From the NCBI RefSeq assembly GCF_900163835.1, contig NZ_FUKR01000058.1, positions 1 through 64,000 on the forward strand: DNA of 64,000 bases. The letters run 5' to 3'. The notes beneath the pieces were generated by a model that worked only from the letters and a program-made list of their open reading frames with translations, ran no database searches and had not been told where the DNA came from. The position numbers and the translations under genes were made by a program. This stretch comes from Mycetocola reblochoni REB411 (GTDB taxonomy: Bacteria; Actinomycetota; Actinomycetes; Actinomycetales; Microbacteriaceae). Shown here one piece after another: positions 47,235 through 57,247 of this stretch; the stretch's first letter is position 1; each line of letters opens with the position of its first letter.

Positions 47235-48672
47235 AACGCGGGGTTCCAGCGCTTCGACGCCCGCGGTTACTACACCAACCTCCGCGAGGCGATGGACGTC
47301 CTCGACACCTATCTGCCCCCTGGTCGCGACCACGACGTCTTCATGAACCGCTGGGTCAGGGTCGAGATCCTCGGGCGGCTCCGCGGCACCCTCCTGGGCA
47401 AGCTCGACGACGAGGGACGAACCGCGCTCGTCACCGAGGCTCGGCGGACTCTGCGCGAGCGCGTCCCCGTCACCGCGGACGCCCGTCTCTCGAGCCCGGC
47501 CGACCGGTTCGCCGTCGCCATCCTCCGACACGGCACCGTTCAGGAGGCGTCGTCACTGCGAACGCTCGCGTCGAACCTGGACCCTGAACTGGTGTTGAGC
47601 GCTTCGGCGTCGGGTGTGGCGGAAGGCGTTCTCACAGTGGTCGTCGACGGCTCCAGGAGGAACGCTGCAGAACTCACCGTCCGTGAGGCTGCTGGAGGCT
47701 CCCTCAGCGCGGAGACACTTGCCGTGCTCGAGGCCGAGGGCTGCGGTGGCGACGCGCTGGCTCCTGATCAGCTGCACTGGGCGTTCGGAGCGACGTCGAC
47801 ACGTGAAGCCGGGCGCTACGTCATGGACGCAAGTCACCGGTTCCGCCCGGAGTACTTCTCCGCGGACACGGTCCGGGGGACCAGCGCGCTGGGCCCGCTG
47901 CGGCCCCGTGTTCTGCTCGGCCGCGCCGGAAGCACGGACGATGCCGATCGTGTCAACATGGAGGCGAGCGCCGCCGGGACCCCCGCGGCGACCGTACTGT
48001 CGGCTGAGGACCAGCGACGGGCTCTGATCCGCGGCTACCTGGACCACTTCAACCGGTGGAGCGGGCGGCTGCACGGGCTCTCCCTCGCCGCGGTGGTCGC
48101 CGGCGTGGTGAGTTTGGCGAGCGGCTCCGCCCTCGTCGCCACCTTGAGCTCCATCGTCGTGCTCGCCCTGACCGTCGCCGCTCAGCAGCGTGCCGCCTGG
48201 CTGGGCCGGTTTCCTGCCCCGAGGCTGATTCTGCTCCTGGCGCCCGCGGTCGCCTTTACCTCCACAGGGAACACCGTGTCCAGCCTCGTGATCGTGGCGA
48301 TGGCTCTGCTCATCACCGTCGAGGCGCTGCTCAACCAGCCCGCGAACAAGCTGCCGCGTATTCCGATGGCCAATGTGCCCGGGATGACCGATCTGCCGAC
48401 GCTGAAGCGCACCTTCAAGGTGGGGTACGTCTTGCTGGTTGTGGCGGAGGCCGCTGTGATCGCGCTCCTGGCGTACGGACTGCCGCTGCTTGCGATCGTG
48501 CCGCTCCTTGCCGGTATCGCGCTGCTGGGGTACATCGCTTTCCGGATCAAGGCCGTGCGCGCGCAGCACCACCGCATGGTCGTCGCGAAGTTCGACCGGC
48601 TTGCCGAGCTGGAGCCCCGCTTCCTCGTGCATTGGGACGGCCCCCTGGCCGGTACCTATCAGGTGGGGATGT

Positions 48673-48677
48673 GGGGG
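48673..48677 (+). other. Frameshift site 2 (five-G run)
   Basis: Adding one G joins GTYQVGMWG to DALRATKLPFAIVVRND and restores the original frame for the glycerophosphotransferase domain. As given, the middle frame runs out at 48773. Confidence 0.8.
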
Positions 48678-49721
48678 ACGCACTCCGGGCAACCAAGCTG
48701 CCGTTTGCGATCGTGGTGCGCAATGACCAGCACGTCAGAGCGATGTCCGACGCGACGAACGGCCTGCCCGTGATCCACATCGGCGACTCCGTCGACGTCG
48801 ATCGCTCGATTCTGCCCAGCCTGCACGCCATCGTGTACGTCAACACCGCGGTGAAAAACGCGCACTACATTCGCTTCACCCATCTGCGTCAGATCCAGAT
48901 CAACCACGGTGACAGTGACAAACCCGCGAGCGCGAGCAAGGCATTTCGCATGTTCGATGTGAACATGGTCGCGGGTCAGGCCGCCGTCGACCGCTTCGCC
49001 CACTACGGCGTCCGCGTTCCGCGCGAACTCGTTCGCATCGTCGGCCGGCCCCAGGTCGCCGCGATCGAGACGGCCAAGCAGAGTTCGGTCGACACGGTGC
49101 TCTATGCGCCGACCTGGGCGGGATTCTTCGGTGACTCCGACTTCAGTTCGCTCCGGCAGGGGGAAGCCATCGTGGGTGCCCTCCTCGCGCGAGGCAAGAC
49201 CGTGATCTTCCGGCCGCATAGCTTCACGGAGAGGAATCCTGAGCTCGCTCAAGCGGCGGAACGAATCCGCGCGATGCTGCGAGCTGACTCTGAAACCTCT
49301 CATCGCGGTCACCTGTTCGGGCGAATCGCTGAGAGCGAGATGGGGATCGTCGACTGCTTCAATCGATCCGACGCCATGATCGCCGACGTCTCAAGTATCG
49401 TGACCGACTACCTGTACTCGGAGAAGCCCATGGCCATGGTGTCGGCCAATACGGATGTCGCGGCATTCCGGGAGTCGTTCCCCGTGTCCCGCAGCCTGTA
49501 CGTCGTTGATCAGGAGCTGCGCAACTTCGAGAGCGTCCTCAATGAGCTCGCGGTGACCGACACCGGTAGGCTTGCGCGGCTCGCGGCACGTCGTTACTAC
49601 CTGGGCGAGTTCGCACGACGGAGCTACGCGAGTGACTTCGTCACGGCATTGCGGGAGGAAGTGTTCCGGCGCTGAGCCTCGGTTTGGCCGGGGCGAGGGT
49701 TCAACCGTGGTCACGCCGCGA

Positions 49722-51236
49722 TCAAGGGCGACCCGAACGGCGACTACGTGTGCTCAGTAGACGCTTCGCAGCTCGTTTTCTAAGCGCAGAGATGTACTCG
49801 TCGTTTTCTCGGGCGCGTCGTGAGACTGACGTGACCTCGTACTTCAACGTCTGGACCACTTGCTCGAGCTCGCTGTCATCGGAAGGCTTGGGCGGGCATA
49901 TCGGTTTCGGGGCGAAGGGGGGAACGTAACGGTCCGCCGCGGGTGACTTCGTCGATCCACACAGCCAGCGAAGACGTGACGCGAGCTCGGCTCCGTTCGA
50001 GGAGCGCACGGGCGTAGCAGCAGGCGCGAGTTGCGCGGTGCGGAGCTTCTCGTCAAAGGCCTCATTCTGGTTTCCCGGCTGGTGGACATGACGGAGCCCG
50101 TTTCTTTCGAGGAAGTCGATCCAGCGCTCGAAGGTGGGCTGCCGCCGGGTATTGAGCTCACTAAAGTCCGCGCGGTTGAATAAGGACTCTGCGGTGCATT
50201 CACCGATACCGTTTCGACCCACCGGTTCAGCGGGCATGCCGTGATATGAGGCGAGTTCGGCGGTACGGGAGTCGAAGGTCAGAACTACGCTCGGGGTGCC
50301 TGCCGCGAGGGCTGCGATGTTGCCGTGGATGCGCGTGCCGAACGCGAAGTCGCGCGTAGCCATGAACTCATGCCAGGTGCGGGCGTCGACGAAGAACCGG
50401 ACCTGGCCGTCGTGGTGGTAGGGGTGATCGAGCGTGCCGGGCAGGTCCTTGTTCCATCCGGCAATCGGTTCCCCCCAGAGCAGAAGCCCGAGCTCCCGGT
50501 GTTCTTGGGGGACGAAGACGATATCGGTGAACCGCTTGTGGTGTCGCCGCAACATCTCCGCCGACCCCGGCACGGTCGGGGTGATGTTCACCGCGAGCTT
50601 GCTCGTCGGGTTGAGGCTATTGAGCTTCTTCTCGATCGTGGGGGCATTGCCGCGGAAGTCAAACATGGAGGGACAACCGATGACGTCGATGTGGTCGTCG
50701 CCGAAGCCCAGCGATGCCAAGTAGTCCTTCGTGATCTCCCCGCGCACGCCGACGCTGGCTGAACGATCGAGCACGGCGGACACGAACGCGCGCACGTCCT
50801 CGTTCAAGGCGTCGCTCACCCCGCTGAGATCGCCGCTTGAAGGCAGCTGTGCTCCCACCCCGGTTACCGTGACCGGAATGTCGAGCTCGGTGACGACCGT
50901 TGTGAGCCGTCTCAGCGCGGGGCGGAATTGCTCTCGAAACGCGTTGGCGAGGGGGACGACGAATCCGTTGAATTCATCCTTTATACGGGATGCGTGGGCG
51001 CGATCGCTGCCTGTGCGCTCGGTCGTGAAAGAATCCGGCACCAGATCGATATTCGGAACACTGAGGGTCCGGAACACCGACTCCGCGAAAAGCAGATTTC
51101 CGCTGTTCGCGCCGAAAACTCCGTTGGGCCCGTGGGCGAAACTCGCTTCCAGTGAAAGCGTCTGCGTCGGGTCCTTGGGAGCGCGGATCAGGATCCTGTG
51201 AGTCGGCATGGTGCGTGAGCCTACCGGCTCAGTCAC
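49722..51236 (-). CDS. Polysaccharide pyruvyl transferase family protein
   Basis: A 504-aa protein of the PS_pyruv_trans family, which adds ketal pyruvate groups from phosphoenolpyruvate to wall or capsular sugars. The central SVGVRGEITKDYLASLG and the diagnostic FAFGTRIHGNIAALAAGTPSVVLTFD (residues about 315-340) are present, plus NGVFGANSGNLLF near the N-terminus. A basic coiled tail extends beyond the domain. The GTG at 51236 is preferred because GGAGGGAAG lies about 7 nt upstream; a later ATG at 51209 would give 495 aa. Pyruvylated teichoic acids are known in actinobacteria, so the context fits. Confidence 0.87.
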   Translation of the reverse strand: MTEPVGSRTMPTHRILIRAPKDPTQTLSLEASFAHGPNGVFGANSGNLLFAESVFRTLSVPNIDLVPDSFTTERTGSDRAHASRIKDEFNGFVVPLANAFREQFRPALRRLTTVVTELDIPVTVTGVGAQLPSSGDLSGVSDALNEDVRAFVSAVLDRSASVGVRGEITKDYLASLGFGDDHIDVIGCPSMFDFRGNAPTIEKKLNSLNPTSKLAVNITPTVPGSAEMLRRHHKRFTDIVFVPQEHRELGLLLWGEPIAGWNKDLPGTLDHPYHHDGQVRFFVDARTWHEFMATRDFAFGTRIHGNIAALAAGTPSVVLTFDSRTAELASYHGMPAEPVGRNGIGECTAESLFNRADFSELNTRRQPTFERWIDFLERNGLRHVHQPGNQNEAFDEKLRTAQLAPAATPVRSSNGAELASRLRWLCGSTKSPAADRYVPPFAPKPICPPKPSDDSELEQVVQTLKYEVTSVSRRARENDEYISALRKRAAKRLLSTRSRRSGRP

Positions 51237-51334
51237 GGAATTGCTTCCCTCCGCAGAGGCGGCCTGGTGGCTGGGTTGTTGATTCCTAATGCATACGCCG
51301 GTACCCGCTGCGGTGCCGCGACCTCACCGTGGAG

Positions 51335-51340
51335 TAAGCT
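51335..51340 (+). promoter_or_regulatory. -10 box for the large GT2-TagF gene
   Basis: TAAGCT in the 178-nt divergent gap with the pyruvyltransferase gene, giving a leader of about 68 nt with AGGAGA before the GTG at 51415. Confidence 0.4.
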
Positions 51341-51414
51341 GGCCAACGGCAACGTCTTCGCCCTGTCGCGAGCGTTGGCGACCACCAACCCCTGACACAT
51401 CGAACAGGAGACGC

Positions 51415-54400
51415 GTGAAGCTGCCTGCCGTAGTGCACGATGCACTCGCACACCCCCGTCTGCTGCCTGCGCGTGAGAGCGTCCGGGCGGCGAGGAACTG
51501 GGCCATCGGAGTCGGCCGCCGGATGGGGGTGCGTCCCGATCGATTCCGCGCGGGGCTGCTCAGCGTTGTCGTTCCGGCGTATGGTGTCGAGGCGTACATC
51601 GCCGAGACGCTCGGTTCGTTGAGTAAACAGCGCTACAGCAATATCGAGATCATCGTCGTCGACGACGGTTCTCCGGACGCGAGCGCTCATATTGCTCGGA
51701 AGATGGCTCGCTCCGACCCAAGAATTCGTGTTATCTCGCAAAAGAACCAGGGGCTGAGCGGGGCACGAAACACCGGTATCTCTGCTGCCAACGGCGAGTA
51801 TCTTGCGTTCCTCGACGGAGATGATTTCGTCGACCGGCACGCTTACTCCGACGCGATCGGAGCGCTTGTCGAATCAGGGTCGGATTTCGCTGTTATGCCA
51901 TACCGGCGAGAAAAGAACGGAACATTCCCATCGGCCGCGCCTTGGATTCGATCGGCGCATCAGGTGACGCGGCTCGGCGTAACTATCGATGAGTTCCCGG
52001 ACATTCTCGTCAACGCCGTGGCATGGAGCAAGGTGTACCGTAGGGACTTCTGGGACGCCAGTGGCTTTCAGTTTCCCCAGGGTGTGCTCTACGAGGACCA
52101 GGCCGTCTCGACGGCTGCGTATACGGCAGCGCGGTCGTTCGATGTGCTTAGCCGGGTCAGTATCAACTGGCGTATCCGGGCCGATCAGACCTCCATCACC
52201 CAGCAGATCACTCAGCCGCGGAACATCCGGGATCACGGCGCCGCTGTCCAAGAGTCCCTGCAAATCCTTCGGGAGGCCGGCCGTGAGGAAGTCCACGACG
52301 AGCGCCTGCGACAGGTCCTCAACAACAACATGGGTGAGTTCCTCCTCCAGCTGCGCGGCATCGGCGGCGAAGCATGGACCGAGTTCCAGCACATGGTCAA
52401 GGGGCTCGTAGATCTCACCGGGGAGCGGGGCCTTTGGTCTCAGATCGATGCGCGTAAAAAGGTGCTCCTCAGCCTGGTCGTCGCAGGCGAACGAGACGCG
52501 GCGCTAGGCTTCTTGCGAGACGGCGGATGGCACGCCGACCACTTTCCCGCTCGAGCGGCCAACGCGGAACTACACGCCGATGGCGCACCATACGCAGCTG
52601 TCGAGCAGTTGGTACCACCATTTGCAATGGAGCTCAGTGCCACAGAGACCCAGGCCACCGTCGAGGTGCGGTCAGTGGAACGCGTCGACGATGACCTGTA
52701 CCGCCTGCGGGCGATTGCCTACATCAACCGCATCGCAGGGAACGACTACACGTTCGCGGCCGCTCTCGTCGATCACCGCGGAGGGACGGGGACCCCGCTC
52801 GAGGTGCGTCGGGGGGAGAGCCTCGGTGATGTCGTCGGTCACACGCGACGCTATGCGGACATGTCGGATGCATCGATCGAGATTGATCTCCCCCTCGAAG
52901 CGCTGGCCGGTACAGGAACACTCGCGCTGCACGTTGAACTGGGATGGCACGGTGTTGCTCGCTCGACGACGGCGAGATTGTGGGGGAATGCCAGCGTTCC
53001 GCGTCCGGGATTCAACGAGCAGGGCCTTATAACGGAGTTCGTCAGGAGCGTGGGCGGCGAACTGGAGATCAGGCAGAGTCGGCGCGACTTTGTCGTCCGT
53101 GCCGCCAAGATCGATGGTGAGGACGTCACGGTTTCCCTGGTGGCTGCCGCGCAGCCGGAACGTCTCATCCTCGTGGACCGCGGCGACCGCTTCGGGCTTG
53201 AGCGAGTGAATGTTCCTCTCCGTGCCGTAGGTGATGGAACGTGGACCGCACGGTTCCGACTGCCGCGTCGGCCAGGGGCCGACCGCTGTACGCACAACTA
53301 CAATGTCACGGTTCGGGACGCCGCCGGAAAAGACCATCGTGCCGCGATTGAGCCCGGCGTGGAGCAAAACGGGAAAGCCGTTGAGGTGGTGTCGCGCTAC
53401 ACGACGCGCGCGACCGGAGAGCTGTCGGATACGGAGACTTCCGCAGACGTGCTGGTGCGGCATCACCGCGGTCGCGTCTTCGCGGATGAGGTGCGCCTGA
53501 CGCCCGACGCGCTTGTCGTCGACGCGTCGTTCGTTCCCGGCACACGACTCATTGCCGCCTCCATCATCTCAGGTTCGCTGACCTTTCCCGTTCCGATCGA
53601 GCGCGTCTCTGACACGGCAGTCCGGCTCGTTATTCCGCGAAACGTACCGGGAGCCGACGGCGTGGTCAGGCCGTTGAAGTCGGGGGACTACACGGTGATG
53701 TTCCGGACTGCGACGGGCAAGGTCGAGCTTTCGCCAGCAACGGCGATCATCCAGTCCCTCTCCGTGAGGTTTGACGACGGCGAACACTCCTACGTTCTGT
53801 TCGGTGCCTCGCGGGGATCGGCGGGACCTCGAGCCGTCCGGCTTGGCGTCGAGCCTTATCGGCGCACCGATGAGCGCGGCGGGGGAAATCAGTGGCGTCT
53901 GAAGGACGAGTACCGGCACGAACGGCGACCGCTGCGGCGGGCCATACTGTTCCGCAATCTCTACAGCGAAGCCGCGAACGACAGCGCGCTCGCCGTTCAT
54001 AACGAGCTACTTAGACGTGGAAGCGACATTGAACGCGTGTGGGCGGTGCGAGACCGCTCGGTCCCGGTCCCGGACGGCGCAGTGACTGTGGTCGAGGGAA
54101 CCAGGGAGTATTTCGAGGCGTTCGCGCTTTCGCAGTATGTGATGGTGAACGTGCACCAGCCCGACTGGTTCTTCAAGCGGGATGAGCAGACGCTTATCCA
54201 GACTTTTCACGGTTATCCGTTCAAATTCAACGGGCGTGAGTGGTGGGATCGACTCGATTTCGGTGCCGAAAGAAAGGAGTCCTTCTTCCGGCGGGCGGAC
54301 GAATGGGACATCCTGGTCTCTCCTGCCCCATACGCCAGTGAGCACCTTCAGACGTTCTATCGCCCGGAACGCACGGAGTTCCCCGAGATGATCGAGCTGG

Positions 54401-55044
54401 GGTACCCGAGAAACGATGTTCTGGTTCGCGGCGACGCGGAGCGACGCGATCGCGCTCGCCGGGTGCTCGGTATCGGCCCAAACCAGCGCGCGATTCTTTA
54501 CGCGCCCACGTTTAGGGACTACGTGTCCGGTGACGATATGAGCGCCGATATGGTGGCGCTTCTCGACTACGCCCAACTGGCTAAGCGGTTGGGTCCGGGC
54601 TACGTCGTGCTGTTGCGTGGGCACCCGTTCAACGCCCGCCGGGGGACCAAGGTCCCTGCGACGGTCATCAACGTGACGGATTATCCGGACATCAACGATC
54701 TCATCCTCGCGTCGGACATCGGTGTTCTCGACTATTCGTCGCTCCGGTTCGACTACGCGTTGACGGATAAGCCTATGGTGTTCTTCGATCCCGACCGTGA
54801 CCGCTACTTCAGCTACCGGCAGGGTTTCATCCCGTATGACGGCACCGCGCCGGGCCCGCACGTCGATACCTTGTCGTCGCTGACCTCGGTGGTCAAAGAT
54901 CCGCCCGCCTCTGCACTCCACGGCTCTGACGAGCGCAAGGAGTTCCGGGAGCGCTTCACGCCCCTTGAGGACGGAAGAGCGGCTAGCCGTCTCGTTGACG
55001 CGATGCTCGAGATAGGGGCGAGTAAAGCTGCCGACCAGCGATAG
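51415..55044 (+). CDS. Bifunctional GT2 / TagF-type polyol-phosphate polymerase
   Basis: A 1209-aa enzyme. Residues about 50-270 form a GT2 domain (SVVVPAYGVEAYI, VVDDGSPDAS, QGLSGARNTGI, DGDDFVD). A beta-rich middle region (430-800) follows. The C-terminal domain (about 830-1190) is CDP-glycerol:poly(glycerophosphate) glycerophosphotransferase, with TFHGYPFKF near 930, ILYAPTFRDY, LRGHPFNARR and GVLDYSSLRFDYALTDKPMVFF near 1100. It may both prime and extend a glycerol- or ribitol-phosphate chain, or assemble a mixed sugar/polyol-phosphate repeat. The GTG start has AGGAGA 5 nt upstream. The large upstream open frame is not coding. Base composition is lower in GC than in flanking housekeeping genes. 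Confidence 0.88.
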   Translation: MKLPAVVHDALAHPRLLPARESVRAARNWAIGVGRRMGVRPDRFRAGLLSVVVPAYGVEAYIAETLGSLSKQRYSNIEIIVVDDGSPDASAHIARKMARSDPRIRVISQKNQGLSGARNTGISAANGEYLAFLDGDDFVDRHAYSDAIGALVESGSDFAVMPYRREKNGTFPSAAPWIRSAHQVTRLGVTIDEFPDILVNAVAWSKVYRRDFWDASGFQFPQGVLYEDQAVSTAAYTAARSFDVLSRVSINWRIRADQTSITQQITQPRNIRDHGAAVQESLQILREAGREEVHDERLRQVLNNNMGEFLLQLRGIGGEAWTEFQHMVKGLVDLTGERGLWSQIDARKKVLLSLVVAGERDAALGFLRDGGWHADHFPARAANAELHADGAPYAAVEQLVPPFAMELSATETQATVEVRSVERVDDDLYRLRAIAYINRIAGNDYTFAAALVDHRGGTGTPLEVRRGESLGDVVGHTRRYADMSDASIEIDLPLEALAGTGTLALHVELGWHGVARSTTARLWGNASVPRPGFNEQGLITEFVRSVGGELEIRQSRRDFVVRAAKIDGEDVTVSLVAAAQPERLILVDRGDRFGLERVNVPLRAVGDGTWTARFRLPRRPGADRCTHNYNVTVRDAAGKDHRAAIEPGVEQNGKAVEVVSRYTTRATGELSDTETSADVLVRHHRGRVFADEVRLTPDALVVDASFVPGTRLIAASIISGSLTFPVPIERVSDTAVRLVIPRNVPGADGVVRPLKSGDYTVMFRTATGKVELSPATAIIQSLSVRFDDGEHSYVLFGASRGSAGPRAVRLGVEPYRRTDERGGGNQWRLKDEYRHERRPLRRAILFRNLYSEAANDSALAVHNELLRRGSDIERVWAVRDRSVPVPDGAVTVVEGTREYFEAFALSQYVMVNVHQPDWFFKRDEQTLIQTFHGYPFKFNGREWWDRLDFGAERKESFFRRADEWDILVSPAPYASEHLQTFYRPERTEFPEMIELGYPRNDVLVRGDAERRDRARRVLGIGPNQRAILYAPTFRDYVSGDDMSADMVALLDYAQLAKRLGPGYVVLLRGHPFNARRGTKVPATVINVTDYPDINDLILASDIGVLDYSSLRFDYALTDKPMVFFDPDRDRYFSYRQGFIPYDGTAPGPHVDTLSSLTSVVKDPPASALHGSDERKEFRERFTPLEDGRAASRLVDAMLEIGASKAADQR

Positions 55045-55167
55045 CGCGCGGCTGGCACGTCGGGTGCGCCCCCTGTGGATGGACTCGTAGAGGAGCTGGG
55101 GCGAGTTGTTGGCGGCGACACGGGCGCCGGCGCACATCGCGGGGTTTTGGTTTGGCGCCGGGCGGGG

Positions 55168-55197
55168 CGCCGCGCAGGGACCCGGGCGGCGTTTTTT
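55168..55197 (+). terminator. Rho-independent terminator after the GT2-TagF gene
   Basis: A 6-bp stem CGCCGC/GCGGCG, whose loop has an inner GGG/CCC pairing, followed by six T. It is the only classical T-run terminator seen in the window, 123 nt past the stop. Confidence 0.7.
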
Positions 55198-55313
55198 GGC
55201 AGGTGGCCCCGGGGCGCTACGCGCACTCGTTCGAGGCCCTCGACACGCATGACGCGCAATCGCGCATCCCCGCACGGAGTTCCATCGGCACACGATCGAC
55301 GAGGTTTTACGAG

Positions 55314-55331
55314 GCACAATGGTTATTGTGC
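55314..55331. promoter_or_regulatory. Inverted repeat upstream of the second GT2 gene
   Basis: GCACAAT and ATTGTGC flank GGTT, in an AT-rich patch (preceded by GGTTTTACGAG) about 85 nt before the next start. It could be an operator or part of a promoter. No regulator can be named. Confidence 0.4.
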
Positions 55332-55413
55332 TCCGTGTCGGTGGCAGCCAGAACCAGTCGGGAACATACACTTAAATCCAGCGGCAGGCCCAATTGTGAT
55401 AAAGCGAGATTCT

Positions 55414-57228
55414 ATGGAACCGAAAGTCAGCGTAGTTGTTTCTACTCACAACTCGCAGCATGATGTCCACCGTCTGGATGAATCACTGCGAGGCCAGACA
55501 CTCCCGCAGAGTGATTTTGAGGTGATCTATGTTGACGATGGATCGACGGACGCCACATTGGAAATTTTGAACGAGCTCGCCGCGTCATTCGACAACACGC
55601 ACGTGATCTCGATCGATAACTCGGGTTGGCCGTGTCGGCCGCGAAATGTGGGCATCGATGCTGCTCGAGGTGAGTATGTGGCGATCATGGATGATGACGA
55701 CGTCTTTTTTCCGGATGCGCTGCGGGCTGCGTACGAGTTTGGGAAATCAAACAATTCTGATGTCGTTAACCCGAAAGAGTCTCACTCCGAGGTTCCGTCC
55801 TGGTCGATGGCTGTGTTTAAGAAAAACGTGCCGAATGCTCGTAATGTGCTAGCACCTTTTTCACTGATGGCTCTTAATCCGCGCAAATTGTACCGGCGAC
55901 AGTTCCTTAATGATCATCAGTTGCGCTTCCTGGATAACGGCGAGCGAGTGCCGTTTGAGGATGCTCTCTTTAATATGGCCGTCTTTGCTAAAGCTTCGGT
56001 CGTGTCAATTCTGGCGGACACCCCATACGCGGTGTGGGTGCAGAGCGGGCAGGCGAGTATTAGTTCGACTGTGGTGCTGGAGCCCGAAGAGCGGTTCAAG
56101 GGGCAGGAACGCGTGCTTCGTACGATTACGGAAACCACCGAGGCCGGGAGTGTCCAGCGAGACTCTGCGTTGCTGTATGTGCACCATTCTCGGGGTGCCG
56201 GGTTTTTCTCACGTCACATTGCGCGGAAAACCGACGACGAATTAAGTCACCTGGTTGAGCTGGCTCATACGCACACAATCCCCTATCTGGATCCCCATCT
56301 CGATGACCTATTAGCGAGTTCGTTGCACGACCGCAGCACTCTCTTGCGTGCCCGGAAGAACGCCGAGTTGCGTGAAATAGCGGCCTGGGACGAGGAAGTC
56401 GTTGGCAGGACGACGCTGACCAGAATGCGGTCGACGCCGCAAGGTGGCGTTAGACTGTCTCTCCGCACCGTGTGGCGGCGTTCGGGAGAGCGGAAACCGG
56501 GGATCTATCGCGATGAGGCCGGGGTCTTGCGCAGAGCGTACCCGGAGGCAGTCCGGGGCGCTCTCGGTCGCGAGGTGGCTGGCTTAGACCGGGATATTCA
56601 AGATGCGACGGTGCGACTCGGAGTTCGGCATCGTTCCCAACCGGTGACCTGGACATTCGACACGAGGATCACTAGCAAGACTCTGGAGGGGCCCGACCAA
56701 GATCTCGACCTTGTCGTCGAATCTGAAGTGGAGCTGACCGGTCTCGAAACCTCAGCGGGTAATGTTCTGAACGGCGGGAGTTGGGTTCTCAATAGCTTTA
56801 CGGCGCTGTTCCAGTACACACAGCAGCGTCCGCTCCGGGTTGGGGATAGTACGATCACCAGGGCATACACCGCTGCGGATGGTCGCGTGATGACGGTTGC
56901 TCGTGTCGCTTCCGGTTATGAGCTGACGGTCGCACGCCTCACGGTCACTCTCGATAGGTCCGGGGGTGCACCGATGATTCGTTTTGTCGAGACCGACATC
57001 GCTCCGATCAAAGGGAAGATCTTGATGGGAAGGAAACTAGTGTTTCCGTGGGGCGATCGTTTGATGGTATTCGCTCAGCGCAGCGTGGCCGCACGGCGAC
57101 TGGTGCGGTTGCTGGCTCGCGCTCGCTGGACAGCAGTAGACCGGACTGGTGGCATAACTAGCGTGGCTGCTCCATCGCGATTGGGTGCAACAGTTTTTAT
57201 CCAGGGGATCCCGTACGCCATCAGCTGA
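55414..57228 (+). CDS. GT2 glycosyltransferase with long C-terminal region
   Basis: A 604-aa protein. The N-terminal GT2 domain (residues 1 to about 230) has KVSVVVSTHNSQHDV, VDDGSTDAT, NSGWPCRPRNVGIDAARGEY and MDDDDVF. These resemble the GT2 half of the frameshifted gene at 46556. The rest is helical, then beta-rich (from about 380), without a TagF domain. It may be a single-domain relative of the neighbouring polymerases. The ATG has only a weak AGCGAGA upstream; an in-frame GTG at 55396 is possible. This gene is the most AT-rich in the window, suggesting a recent outside origin. Confidence 0.83.
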   Translation: MEPKVSVVVSTHNSQHDVHRLDESLRGQTLPQSDFEVIYVDDGSTDATLEILNELAASFDNTHVISIDNSGWPCRPRNVGIDAARGEYVAIMDDDDVFFPDALRAAYEFGKSNNSDVVNPKESHSEVPSWSMAVFKKNVPNARNVLAPFSLMALNPRKLYRRQFLNDHQLRFLDNGERVPFEDALFNMAVFAKASVVSILADTPYAVWVQSGQASISSTVVLEPEERFKGQERVLRTITETTEAGSVQRDSALLYVHHSRGAGFFSRHIARKTDDELSHLVELAHTHTIPYLDPHLDDLLASSLHDRSTLLRARKNAELREIAAWDEEVVGRTTLTRMRSTPQGGVRLSLRTVWRRSGERKPGIYRDEAGVLRRAYPEAVRGALGREVAGLDRDIQDATVRLGVRHRSQPVTWTFDTRITSKTLEGPDQDLDLVVESEVELTGLETSAGNVLNGGSWVLNSFTALFQYTQQRPLRVGDSTITRAYTAADGRVMTVARVASGYELTVARLTVTLDRSGGAPMIRFVETDIAPIKGKILMGRKLVFPWGDRLMVFAQRSVAARRLVRLLARARWTAVDRTGGITSVAAPSRLGATVFIQGIPYAIS

Positions 57229-57247
57229 CGCGATTGCCGTGAAACTT

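Larger units (their letters stand above)
46556..49675 (+). pseudogene. GT2-TagF-type wall polymer synthase, interrupted by two compensating frameshifts
   Basis: Read with two one-base corrections this is one gene of about 1040 codons. Residues about 20-220 are a GT2 domain (SVVIPVFNPGPHM, VDDGSTDGSGEE, SGWPGKPRNVG, SDQDDW). A middle stretch follows, with about six membrane segments near 490-680, then a C-terminal CDP-glycerol glycerophosphotransferase-like domain (VYVNTAVKNAHYIRF, INHGDSDKP, VLYAPTW, FRPHS, MIADVSSIVTDYLYSEKPMAMV). At 47228-47234 a run of seven G shifts the frame by +1. At 48673-48677 a run of five G shifts it back. As given, the first frame stops at 47587 (343 aa). Sequencing errors in G runs or true inactivation are both possible. 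The GTG start has CAAAAT 7 nt upstream. Confidence 0.82.
55045..55413. other. 369-bp gene-free interval
   Basis: No gene is supported here. It contains the terminator at 55168-55197 and the inverted repeat at 55314-55331. A G/T-rich stretch lies near 55140-55155. The start of the next gene's open frame overlaps it without coding character. Confidence 0.55.

Noticed and set aside
55075-55413. N-terminal extension of the GT2 gene by 113 codons
   Set aside because: The extension crosses a T-run terminator and an inverted repeat and is Arg/Gly-rich with no fold. The GT2 domain begins at 55414.
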